DNA from: DT-110 sp030148525
GTDB lineage: Bacteria > Bacteroidota > Bacteroidia > Chitinophagales > Saprospiraceae
DNA length: 64,000 nucleotides
Assembly: GCA_965227445.1 (NCBI GenBank)
Contig: OZ245751.1
Location: 2,852,001 to 2,916,000, forward strand
Direction: 5' to 3'
Numbering within the stretch: position 1 is the first letter of the stretch; the number at the start of each line of letters is the position of its first letter. The notes under the pieces were generated by a model that did no database searches, had not been told where the DNA came from, and worked only from the letters and a program-made list of their open reading frames with translations. Both the position numbers and the translations under genes were made by a program. Shown here in pieces: positions 52,001 to 61,800 of this stretch.

Positions 52001-55000
52001 ACCGCCCTGCAGCCTGCACCCGACGCAGGAACATGGTGGCCCGGCCGGCCTCCTGTACCTGGATCTCAAAGGTCTCCCCGTTACCCATTTTCTGGATCAG
52101 GTCGCCCTTTTTGAGGTCGGTGGCGATATCCATAAAGCGATTGTCATTGGAGTTGATCTCCAGAATACCCTGCTTGTACCCGAAATAGTAATAGATGCTA
52201 TTGGGCAGCTTAATGTAAAAGTAGAGGCGATCATCTCCGTTAGTCGGCATTTTGATCTCCATGAAGATCTCCAGTTGCTTGTTCAGCGGTTGCCCGCTCA
52301 TACTTACCAGCCCCGCTTTGGGAGTAGTGGTCACAAACGATTGGAAATCTTTATCCCAGGTCATTTCCAGGCCGGTAAACAGGAAGGTATAAGGATTGTT
52401 TTTTGGCGGAAGCGAGAAAACGCCCCCCCCTAATAGCTGCAAGGCTTCGGTCAGTTCCTTGCCCGGGGGGAACAACATGGTGAAATCCTTCTTGTACCGG
52501 TCGAGATCCGACAGATACGGGATGGCGTTACCGCCAAAACTGGAAGCCTGGATCTCGTTCTCTACGGCTTTCAGTAACTTATCTGGTATCGGGAAGGTCA
52601 CTCCGGCTGTGAACTGTCCATCTACCGGTGCCGGAGGGGTTTGGGCCAGCAAGCTGTCGGGAACATCCTGAAATTGGGTGGTCGCCTCACCTACGGCATC
52701 GATACCCACAAATTGCAGGCCTCCACCGAGATTAAAAGTACCATTGGCAGTTACCTGGCCCGACTTATTATCGAGGGTCAGGACATTACCACGATAATCG
52801 TTGTGCAATACCTTGGTGGAATCCCCAAAGCGGAATTGATCTTCTTTTTTATCGTACACAAATACGCCGGAAACGGGGAAAACGGGCCGGTCTTTCCGGA
52901 AGTACAAAGGCATCATCACACTTGGATACATAATGGCCATTTCCCGACTCAGGAAAAGCCCGGTCGACAATGGAGTACCATCGTAGGTTTTGGGCTCATC
53001 AAACTCGATCGCCAGGTTGTTTTTGTCGGCTTTGGAACGCACCCGGAACCAGTAGCGATTGGGCAGTTTGGGAACCTCCAAACGCCCGTAGCCGTCGAAG
53101 TCCAGATTAATATCTTCGGAGGCCAGACTGATGGTGCCGTAAAAACTGGTTTTCTGATCGATCAGGAAGCTGTCTGCCTCAGTTACCTCCCCTTGCGCAC
53201 GCGTTGCAGTGCGCTTCTCGGAGTAACGCCCCTTGCCGATCCGGCTGCCCACGATGTTGCTGAACTCTATTTCCTGTTCTTTGTCGCCGATATTGTACTC
53301 GTAGAATCCGGAGGCTGTGTAGTCTTTTCGACCCCGGATATTTACGGTGGCCCGCTTAATGCGGTGTTGGCGACTAAGGGTATCAACCAGGATTACCGCA
53401 TTATCGAATTGTTTCATGATCCCTTCGGCCTCAATCTCAACACGTCCGCTGTCAGGATAGATAAAGGCATCGGCAGCAATAATATTGGGCACATCATCGA
53501 TCACCAGCTTGTAATTCGAGAGGTCGTAAAATGCCCGCTTACCCTGGAACCGCAGGGAGTCCTGATCGGGATGAATGGAGGTGAACATACCCAATTTGGA
53601 CGTATCGGCCCGAAAGGAGACGTTCTGGCCCGACATATCCCAAATGAACTCGTTCATGCTCGTACGGTATTGATTGTACGGCAAATCGGTGGTCAGGAAA
53701 GCTTCGTTGGCTTTGAAGTAGCCTTTCTGCTCATCAAAATCGACTCGCCCCTGGATGTTTTCGGTTTGAATAGCCACCGCGTCTTGTTCCTCCAGGGCCT
53801 TGATTCGGATACTTGTAGTATCCGCCTTAGCGGAAAAAGCCCCGAAGGAGAACTGGTCAGACTCCATTTTAGCCATGGGCCAGTCGAGCACACCTTCCCC
53901 CTGTATGCCTTGGGGAGTGAGGACGAGGGTACCATCCAATTGATGTTCTCCTGATTGGAAGAGCGCGAAGGGTGTAGCTTCGATCGACCTAATAATCATA
54001 CTGTCACTGTACGGCAGCCAGTTGATCTGTACCGTATCCCCGTGTACCTGTGGAACTTCGAGGTCTGATTGACGATCCTCGGCCAGGTCGAAGGCTAAGG
54101 CGCTGGCCTCCATTTGTCGTGGGCGGAAAACAAAGTCTTCGGCTTCGATCTGGGCACCCAGATACTGCAGGCTGCCCACACCTCTCAATCCCTGATTACT
54201 GAGGTCGATGGTCCCCTGATATTGCCCTTTACCGCCAAAAACCGGATAACCATCTTCGGGGGAATCGTGCCGGAAGCCCAGGCTGTAGTCGTCCCGAATG
54301 AGCAATGGCTCCGAAAAGGTGGGAAAAATACTGGCCGAGATGAGTTCGCCGTCAAAAGAAACATCCTCCCGCACGTAGTCGTCCAACCGATTGAAAGTAA
54401 AAGGCTCTAACTTAAAGTAAAAGCTGTCACGGATGTAGGTAGTATCCTTCACCCGATCCGTGTCGTAATAGACATAGGCCGGACTATCGGTCCGCAGGAA
54501 GGGGAAAATCGGAATATTCTGGCGCCCGCTTTTATTTGTCTCGGCATCGATGACCAGCTGCCCACTGAATGATTCGATGGTAGAATTCAGGGAAAAAGCG
54601 TCCGTCTCTGGGTTAGAGATGGGTCGCTCCTGAGGTATGAACATTTGCCAGCGGTCAACGGAATCCAGCTGAAGCATAAATTTATCGTAATCAAAATGGA
54701 AGTCGGTTCCATCCAATTGACTGTACCCGGCCATCACTGTGCCTCCAAAGTCCAGGTTGCGATCCGGCAGCAACACCACCTGGGTGGTATCGCTGGGCAG
54801 GATAGCAACCTTTTGCCGGGGACTCAGTTCAAAATCCTGAATACCCGAAATATATATGCCTTCGTTTTTCAGATTTATGACCGCATTGACATTCTGAGTA
54901 GACGAGGTGAGATCGAGGTTGTCGTAGTCGACCCGTTCATCCACGGCATTGGCGAAGTGCATGGTCTTTTCCTTTACGTAGACCTTTTCCTCTTCGCCGT

Positions 55001-56507
55001 CGTAGATGATAAAACCTTCGGCGGCTAACCGGTACAGCAAGGAGACGATATTTTCGACCGTATACCTGGCGTTTAATTTTTTGGCCAGCATATCGGCATT
55101 GATCACCATACCGAACTCCTCGGCAGCGCGCTTCAATAAGGCCAGGGGGTTAGCAGCCGACAACCCTTGGTACGACTGGTATTCACCCCGGTCAAAAAAC
55201 TGAAAGCTCTGGATTTTCAGCGGTGCTTTTTTGACCATCGCCGGTTTGGTACGTCCGACCTCGACCGAGTCCCGGTCGATGAAGGCCGTCAGGTCATCGG
55301 CATCGAGGGTCACCCGGTGCAGGGAACTGTAAAAAGGACTTTGGTCGCTGCCCCGTTCACCACGGGTCAATTCCAGTTTCTTGTCGGGCACCTCGTACCG
55401 AATATTAACCGAAGGATGGTAGATGGAATCCTGACCGAAGTAAAAAGCCATATCCACCTGCTGCCCTACGATGAGTTCTTCCTTGCGGATGATGAACCGT
55501 TCGGACCGGCCTTCGAAGGCCAATTCGCCCTCCTGATTAAATATTTGGATCTGAGCTTTTTGGTTTCCCTGGCCGTAGCCGTAAATGGTATTTCCTTCCA
55601 GGGAAAAACCGCCTACATAGCTGATATCCTCGGCAAAATTATCAATGGTCAAGGTGCGATTATCAGATCGGAATCGCGGATAGGACCGGGAGTCCGAACT
55701 CACCATGACCTTATCGGAAAATGATCCCGGAATGCGCTCGTTACCGAAAAAAGCCGGATAGGCCAGTTTGGCATTCCGGATATCAAAAAGGGATTTCCGC
55801 AAATCGATGCTAAAGGTATCAAAGGAGGCAAATACATCAGAGCCCAGGCCCGCTCTTTCCCAGGTTATCTTTCCCTTTTGGCCGATCCACTTTTGGTCGA
55901 GGGGATGGTATATTCCCTCCGTTTCCTGGATACGCAGGGTGTCTTCCTTGCGCGATCCGATAAGGTCGCCGGGGCCGAAAATCAGCTGTGGCTCCCCGTC
56001 TTGGTAGGCAAAAGAATAGCCTTCGCCCCGGTACTGCCAGGTTGTCCCGGAGGACCGTAGGGTGTTCTCGTCAAAAAAAGAGATACTAAACGACAGAAAC
56101 GTACTGAAGTCCCGGACGGGACGGTCTTCGGTGGGCGAGACCATAGTGTCCAGGACATTGTGCCACTCGATAAATAACCGCTCCGTTTCCGGCATCTTCC
56201 GTATGGCAGTTAACCCACGTAGGTAGTTGACAAAGTATGGGTTGGAACTCATGCGCTCCTCCAACATGCGATTGGCCAGCTTGTGGATGCGGTTGAACTC
56301 AGCTTCGGAAAAGCCACCACCTTCGGCCAGGGTGGCAAAGGCTTCAAAGTCTTCCTCAATATCCTTGTCTTTACTCGCCGTAAGGTAGGGTTGCAGCCCC
56401 TCTATCAGGGCGTAGGGGTTATTCGACAAGGTATCCGGGCGCTGGGCTAATGCCGAAGTTAGTGGGAGTAATAGCAGGAACAGGGGGTAAATATATTTCA
56501 TCATCAT
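51999..56507 (-). CDS. Large secreted protein of unknown function
   Basis: 1502 residues with a signal peptide (about 1-21, ending 'SALAQ'). I do not recognise the family. The N-terminal 200 residues are helical. The remainder is mostly beta-strand with recurring short layers, for example 'FYDLSNYKLVIDDVPNIIAA', 'VEIEAEGIMKQFDNAVILVD' and 'TIDLSNQGLRGVGSLQYLGA', which recall OstA/AsmA-like stacked beta sheets. That similarity is a visual impression only. No sorting domain or barrel signature is clear, so it is probably periplasmic or outer-membrane associated. It lies 37 bases downstream of prmA, probably in one transcript. Confidence 0.75.
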   Translation of the reverse strand: MMMKYIYPLFLLLLPLTSALAQRPDTLSNNPYALIEGLQPYLTASKDKDIEEDFEAFATLAEGGGFSEAEFNRIHKLANRMLEERMSSNPYFVNYLRGLTAIRKMPETERLFIEWHNVLDTMVSPTEDRPVRDFSTFLSFSISFFDENTLRSSGTTWQYRGEGYSFAYQDGEPQLIFGPGDLIGSRKEDTLRIQETEGIYHPLDQKWIGQKGKITWERAGLGSDVFASFDTFSIDLRKSLFDIRNAKLAYPAFFGNERIPGSFSDKVMVSSDSRSYPRFRSDNRTLTIDNFAEDISYVGGFSLEGNTIYGYGQGNQKAQIQIFNQEGELAFEGRSERFIIRKEELIVGQQVDMAFYFGQDSIYHPSVNIRYEVPDKKLELTRGERGSDQSPFYSSLHRVTLDADDLTAFIDRDSVEVGRTKPAMVKKAPLKIQSFQFFDRGEYQSYQGLSAANPLALLKRAAEEFGMVINADMLAKKLNARYTVENIVSLLYRLAAEGFIIYDGEEEKVYVKEKTMHFANAVDERVDYDNLDLTSSTQNVNAVINLKNEGIYISGIQDFELSPRQKVAILPSDTTQVVLLPDRNLDFGGTVMAGYSQLDGTDFHFDYDKFMLQLDSVDRWQMFIPQERPISNPETDAFSLNSTIESFSGQLVIDAETNKSGRQNIPIFPFLRTDSPAYVYYDTDRVKDTTYIRDSFYFKLEPFTFNRLDDYVREDVSFDGELISASIFPTFSEPLLIRDDYSLGFRHDSPEDGYPVFGGKGQYQGTIDLSNQGLRGVGSLQYLGAQIEAEDFVFRPRQMEASALAFDLAEDRQSDLEVPQVHGDTVQINWLPYSDSMIIRSIEATPFALFQSGEHQLDGTLVLTPQGIQGEGVLDWPMAKMESDQFSFGAFSAKADTTSIRIKALEEQDAVAIQTENIQGRVDFDEQKGYFKANEAFLTTDLPYNQYRTSMNEFIWDMSGQNVSFRADTSKLGMFTSIHPDQDSLRFQGKRAFYDLSNYKLVIDDVPNIIAADAFIYPDSGRVEIEAEGIMKQFDNAVILVDTLSRQHRIKRATVNIRGRKDYTASGFYEYNIGDKEQEIEFSNIVGSRIGKGRYSEKRTATRAQGEVTEADSFLIDQKTSFYGTISLASEDINLDFDGYGRLEVPKLPNRYWFRVRSKADKNNLAIEFDEPKTYDGTPLSTGLFLSREMAIMYPSVMMPLYFRKDRPVFPVSGVFVYDKKEDQFRFGDSTKVLHNDYRGNVLTLDNKSGQVTANGTFNLGGGLQFVGIDAVGEATTQFQDVPDSLLAQTPPAPVDGQFTAGVTFPIPDKLLKAVENEIQASSFGGNAIPYLSDLDRYKKDFTMLFPPGKELTEALQLLGGGVFSLPPKNNPYTFLFTGLEMTWDKDFQSFVTTTPKAGLVSMSGQPLNKQLEIFMEIKMPTNGDDRLYFYIKLPNSIYYYFGYKQGILEINSNDNRFMDIATDLKKGDLIQKMGNGETFEIQVQEAGRATMFLRRVQAAGR

Positions 56508-56544
56508 TTGGTAACAGTTCAGGTTGAATACCCTGCCTATTCAC

Positions 56545-57372
56545 TTACGGACGTGAAAACTGCATCGCTATCCAGCCTTCCCGTTCTCGCTTTAGTTCGA
56601 GGGCAAATCCTGCATCGGCCGCAGCCTGTTCTATCAATGCCTGATCACTATGCAAAATCCCCGAAACCAGCAGGTGTCCTTCGGATTGTACTTTTTTACG
56701 TAACGCAGGGAGGGTATCTAAAATTACATTGCGATTGATGTTGGCCAACACAATGCTATAGCCGGAATCAACAACCGATTCAAGGGTTCCATGCAATACG
56801 CGAATATCTTCTGCCTGATTCCGTTGCGCATTCACCAGCGTATTCTCGTAGGAAGCAGCTTCAATATCGACCGCATCGATGGGGCTTGCGCCCAAAAAAT
56901 GAGCCAGAATAGCCAGTATTCCGGTACCGCAACCGTAGTCGAGTACCTTGCGATCGCGGAAGGCCAGGCCACTCATGAGTTCAATCATCATATAGGTTGT
57001 CGCATGATGCCCGGTACCAAACGCCATCTCCGGGTTGATGACCATCTCGTGTTTGACCTCCGTAAGTGGTGGATGAAAATCAGCGCGGATGCCACAAAAA
57101 TCTCCCACCAAAATAGGCTCGAAATTTGACTCCCATAACTCGTTCCAGTTTTGGGCCTTTATGGTGGAGCGTTCCAGGGGCAACTCGTGCCTGCGAAGCA
57201 ATTCGCTCATTCCAAGCTCTTGCTCCTCCGTAAAGTGCTCCGATGGGTGATACACGTGCAAGGCATCGTCTTCCTCCTGGAACGACTCGAATCCCAGGTC
57301 TGACAGTACGGCGACCAAAATGCCACGCAACTCTTCATCGCGGGTCGAAATAGAAAAACACAGATAGTTCAT
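56545..57372 (-). CDS. prmA: Ribosomal protein L11 methyltransferase
   Basis: 275 residues. The C-terminal class I methyltransferase fold has 'VINPEMAFGTGHHATTYMMI', 'KVLDYGCGTGILAILA', 'VDIEAAS' and 'SIVLANINRNVILDTLP', all standard for PrmA, which trimethylates L11. The N-terminal substrate domain is shorter than in E. coli, as in other Bacteroidota. It lies between folD and the large secreted gene. Confidence 0.93.
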   Translation of the reverse strand: MNYLCFSISTRDEELRGILVAVLSDLGFESFQEEDDALHVYHPSEHFTEEQELGMSELLRRHELPLERSTIKAQNWNELWESNFEPILVGDFCGIRADFHPPLTEVKHEMVINPEMAFGTGHHATTYMMIELMSGLAFRDRKVLDYGCGTGILAILAHFLGASPIDAVDIEAASYENTLVNAQRNQAEDIRVLHGTLESVVDSGYSIVLANINRNVILDTLPALRKKVQSEGHLLVSGILHSDQALIEQAAADAGFALELKREREGWIAMQFSRP

Positions 57373-57486
57373 GGGGTAATTTTCCGGTAATTAGAAAAAC
57401 ACTAGTTCCGATTTCCGATGGATAGAATCACCTCTTTCGCAGAGCATTGGCGTTTGCGCGATCCAGAGGATCAGCGCTCCTTGCAA

Positions 57487-57596
57487 TCCGTCTGCCGTAA
57501 GCCGTGGACCGTAATCCGTTTCAACCCGCCGAAGCCCGAAAGGGCGTAGGCGGGTGCCGTATACCGTGGACCGTAAGCCGTAAATCGTAATCCGTC
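57487..57596 (+). repeat. CCGTG-type heptad array abutting the folD stop
   Basis: CCGTAAG, CCGTGGA, CCGTAAT units before and after a palindrome (AACCCGCCGAAGCCC...GGGCGTAGGCGGGT, about 57521-57556). The array reaches the folD stop codon. The same array-palindrome-array plan is seen at 51285-51343. Confidence 0.8.
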
Positions 57597-58474
57597 TAAT
57601 AAACCTCTCCGCGATTCGCGCGCAGGGTATTCATCAATAGGGAGACCACCGTTAATTGACCAACACCTCCCGGTACGGGAGTAATCCAGGCCGCTTTTTC
57701 CGCGACGGCTTCGTAATCCACGTCCCCTACCAGGCGATACCCCTTTTCAACACTCGAATCATCAACCCGGTTGATGCCCACATCAATTATTACTGCTCCT
57801 TCCTTGACCATATCGGCAGTAATGAAAGCCGGCCGACCAATGGCCGCCACTACAATATCGGCGCGTCTGACGTGGCCTGCCAGGTCCTTAGTACGGCTAT
57901 GACACATGGTAACAGTAGCGTTTCCGGGGTTTCCTTTACGGGAAAGCAATATACTCATGGGGGTACCTACAATATTGCTGCGCCCTACCACTACCACGTC
58001 TTTTCCTTCGGTGGGGATGTCGTAGCGCCGCAGCATTTCCATAATACCATTGGGGGTTGCCGGCACGTAACAGGGCAGGCCCTGAGCCAGTCGACCGACG
58101 TTCACCGGATGAAAACCGTCGACATCTTTGGCTGGGTCAATGGCCAGGGTAACGGCGTCTTCGTCAATGTGATCGGGCAGCGGTAATTGGACAATGAATC
58201 CATCGATGCCGGGATCATCATTGAGGTCGCGAACAATCTTCATGAGTTCTTCCTGGGTGATATCCGCTGACCGGCGGATCAGGGTCGATTCGAAACCAAC
58301 CTTTTCGCAAGATCGTACCTTGCTACGGACATAAAACTGGCTGGCGGGGTCCTCCCCAACCAGAACAGCAGCAAGGTGTGGCGGACGCTCACCGTTTTTT
58401 GTGATTTCCGAAACGGCTTCCGCCAATTCGGCTCGTATTGCTTTTGCCAGGGATCGACCATCGAGTATTTGCAT
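57596..58474 (-). CDS. folD: Methylenetetrahydrofolate dehydrogenase/cyclohydrolase
   Basis: 292 residues, bifunctional FolD that interconverts methylene-, methenyl- and formyl-tetrahydrofolate. Motifs are 'VGEDPASQFYVRSKVRSCEK' with the catalytic Lys, 'GFIVQLPLPDHID', 'VVVGRSNIVGTPMSILL' for NADP, and 'PVPGGVGQLTV' at the C-terminus. Size and order are normal. Supplies one-carbon units for purine and methionine synthesis. Confidence 0.95.
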   Translation of the reverse strand: MQILDGRSLAKAIRAELAEAVSEITKNGERPPHLAAVLVGEDPASQFYVRSKVRSCEKVGFESTLIRRSADITQEELMKIVRDLNDDPGIDGFIVQLPLPDHIDEDAVTLAIDPAKDVDGFHPVNVGRLAQGLPCYVPATPNGIMEMLRRYDIPTEGKDVVVVGRSNIVGTPMSILLSRKGNPGNATVTMCHSRTKDLAGHVRRADIVVAAIGRPAFITADMVKEGAVIIDVGINRVDDSSVEKGYRLVGDVDYEAVAEKAAWITPVPGGVGQLTVVSLLMNTLRANRGEVY

Positions 58475-58861
58475 GAAAGAAGTCGTATTTAGGTATGAAG
58501 GTTAAAAAAGCCAAAATACTAAAATCGCGGGAGGCTTTCCTTATCGCCCTTCCTAAATGGACAAAGCGACTCCTGCACCAGGTTGTCGCTATAAAAAACG
58601 GATTTCCAACAAAGCTTGAACGGAAATGGCTATCTTCGATGATAGATAATAAAAAAAGGCAACTGTGTATACCTCCCCGGGGCTCATTATCCGTTTGGTT
58701 ACCGGGATGGCCTGAACCGGCCCGCACTCATCCAGAAATGAGTAGAGGTATACCGCTCAAAAAGGAATAGGTGCAGTCCATCCTTTTCTAGCGAGTATAT
58801 ACACGACTCGGAGCAGTTGGGAATCCCCGCCGGCTTCTTTGTCGGTATAAATGAACAATAC
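58475..58861. other. Divergent intergenic region upstream of the SprB-like gene
   Basis: 387 bp without a supported gene. It has a near-match to the -7 box (TATCTTCG near 58630) and a GAGTATATAC element near 58793 that also appears near 4537. An open frame at 58495-58770 has no coding character that I can see. Confidence 0.4.
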
Positions 58862-61800
58862 ATGAGAACCGGTCTACACTACGTTATAGGCGCTGTGTTG
58901 CTATTTATGCTCCCCCCAGCGATTCATGCTCAATACACTCCCATGGCTTCCGGGACCCAAACCGCCTGTAGCGGTTTTTTGACCGATCCGGAGGGTCCCG
59001 ACGCGCCCTACGGCCCAAATCAATTGGTCGTAACCACTCTTTGTCCCGGTACCGGCCCCGACAGTCACGTCTCCTTGTCCTTCCTCAACCTCGATCTCGG
59101 TGAGGGAGATCAACTATGCTTTTACGATGGTGTCGATAGCACCGCTACCCTGCTGCGATGTGTTACCGGGCCCGATGCGCCCGTGGAATTTAATATTCAG
59201 GCAACTGCGGCTAACCCCGGTGGTTGCCTCACAGTCGTTTTTCGCTCCGACAACCAAGACGAGGGCGCAGGATGGGCGGCCGATATTTCCTGTACTACGG
59301 CCTGCCAGAATATCATCGCGGTGTTGGATTCAACCCGGCCGGCTGCCAGTCCCAATCTGATCTCCTCGGTCGATGTGTGTCCCGGCGAGCGGGTGTTCTT
59401 TTTCGGGTCGGGACAGTTCCCACAGAACATGGTAGCCTACGAACATACCAATGCCAACAGCGAATTCCGTTGGGATTTTGGCGATGGCACCTTTGCCTAC
59501 GGCCGAACGGTCTCAAAGCGCTATGACGTGTCGGGTGCTTATACCGTCCGACTTACCATCACCGATCCATTTGGCTGTACGAATAACAACGCCCTGACTC
59601 AGGTGGTGCGGGTTGCACCACGCCCTGATTTCAGCTTTACCGGTGATGCTAACCAGGCCATTTGTGCCGGAGCAACCATTGACCTCGATGCCGACCTGGC
59701 CGGAACAAATCCCGGCAGTGACCTCACCATCACGAATGGTACCGCTTCCTACAATACCGATCACCGGGTGATCGAACGGGTGGCCCTGCCCGATGGCATC
59801 GGAGTGGGGTACGAAAGCACCATTACCGTACGGGACTTTGCGCCGGGACAAACCATACAGTCGGCCAATGACCTCGCTAATTTGTGTATTAACCTGGAGC
59901 ATTCCTGGGGCCGGGATTTGCAGATAAGTCTCATCTGTCCGGACGGCCAGGCAATCATTCTGCAGCCCGGATCAGGTAGTCGCGGCACTCAATTTTACCT
60001 GGGCGATCCGATCGAAAACGACGAGTCCCGGCTACGTCCCGGAACGGGTTTTACCTACTGCTGGTCGCAAGCAGCCGCTAACCCCGACTGGAACACCTAT
60101 CTGGGGCAAAATGCCGTCGATACGCTACCCGCCGGTAACTACCGACCGGCCAATTCTTTTGCCAACCTCATTGGGTGCCCCCTGAACGGAACCTGGACCC
60201 TGCGAATCGTCGACCAATTCCCCGATGATAATGGCTATTTATTCGGTTGGAATCTGGAATTCGCCGACAATATTTTCCCAGCTGCTGAGACCTTCTCGCC
60301 TCCACTGGCCAGCGGCACCTGGCGCCCCAACGCGTACGTGGATAACCTGTCGGCCACCAACGTGCAAGCTACGCCAACCTTTGCCGGAACCGCCTATTTC
60401 GATTATACCACGACCGACGCTTTCGGCTGTAGCTTCGACACTACCCTGCAGGTTCCCGTTCGCCCCTTTTCCGACCCGGCCTGCCTGAATTGTGAGGAGC
60501 AATACCCGGAACTGAATGACATTACCGCCTGCGAAGATGAGACCATCCAACTCGATGCCTCGGGCACCGTTCCGCTGGATACGGCCATCGAATTCCAGAA
60601 TAACCCCCAGTACACACTGGGTTTCGCTAATCATCCGCCCGAGAACCCCTACCGGAATACCATATCCGTCTCGGGAATACTCCAGGATACCCTCACTGCC
60701 CCCCTGGAGCAGATTGAATCCGTTTGCCTGAATCTGGAAACCGATTGGGACGAAGATATTCGCCTGTTTTTGCAGGCACCGAATGGCACCTTACTGGAGC
60801 TGAGCACCAATAACGGCGGGCAGGGCGACAACTACACCAACACCTGCTTTACGCCCGATGCGCCAATATCAATTACGGATGGCACGGCCCCCTTCCGCGG
60901 CGACTTTTTGCCGGAAGGCAGTTGGGATACCCTGCAAGGTGCTCCGATCAATGGGGACTGGACACTGATCGTCTCCGATGAATTTGACGATGCCGAATTC
61001 GGTCGGATCGTGGACTGGTCTATCTCCTTCCATTCGGTCAAGGAAGTAACCTACGACTGGTCGGGGGATCCGGGCTTATCCTGTACCGATTGCCCAAACC
61101 CCGAAGTAACTACGAGCGTAAATGCTACCTATACCGTTACGATCACCGACACCTACGGATGCAGCCGCACCAATACAGTAAATGTGGAGATCGTTCCCGT
61201 TCTGGAGGGCCCCGAGGTAATCTGCCAGCAAACGGGCCCCGATGCATTTACGTTTACCTGGAACCGCCCACCGGGAGTCAGCAGTTTTGATTTGACCCTT
61301 TCAATAAATGGTGCTACCCGCCCCACAGCCCTGCCCTTTCAGGATACCTTTTTGGTCGTCGATGGTTTATCAGCCGGTGATAGCGTTGCCCTGGAAGTTC
61401 TCCCCATCATTTTCAACACGGGAGATTATTGCCGCATCGAAACCGGATTCAGCAGTTGTATTTTTGGCGAATGCCTGCTCAATGCCAATCTGGTTCGAGT
61501 GCGGCAACCAACTTGCTTTGGCGCCGACAACGGCGAAGCGGAAGTGGGCATTAATATTGGCACCCCACCCTACCGGTACTTTCTGAACAACAGCAGTCAA
61601 CCGCAGGGAGACCCCGTATTCCGCAATCTCGATCCCGGACCTTATTTCATTGTGGTGCAGGATGCTACCTTTTGTACCGATACCCTGGAGTTTGAGATTG
61701 AAGAACCGGATTCCCTGGCGGCTAACGTCTTTGAAGCCCGGTCCATATCCTGTTTTGGTAATAGCGATGGCCGCCTGGAAACCCTCGCTGATGGTGGAAC

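Noticed and set aside
58495..58770. 91-residue open frame on the plus strand between folD and the SprB-like gene
   Set aside because: No recognisable motif and an atypical, very basic composition; it occupies a divergent promoter region.
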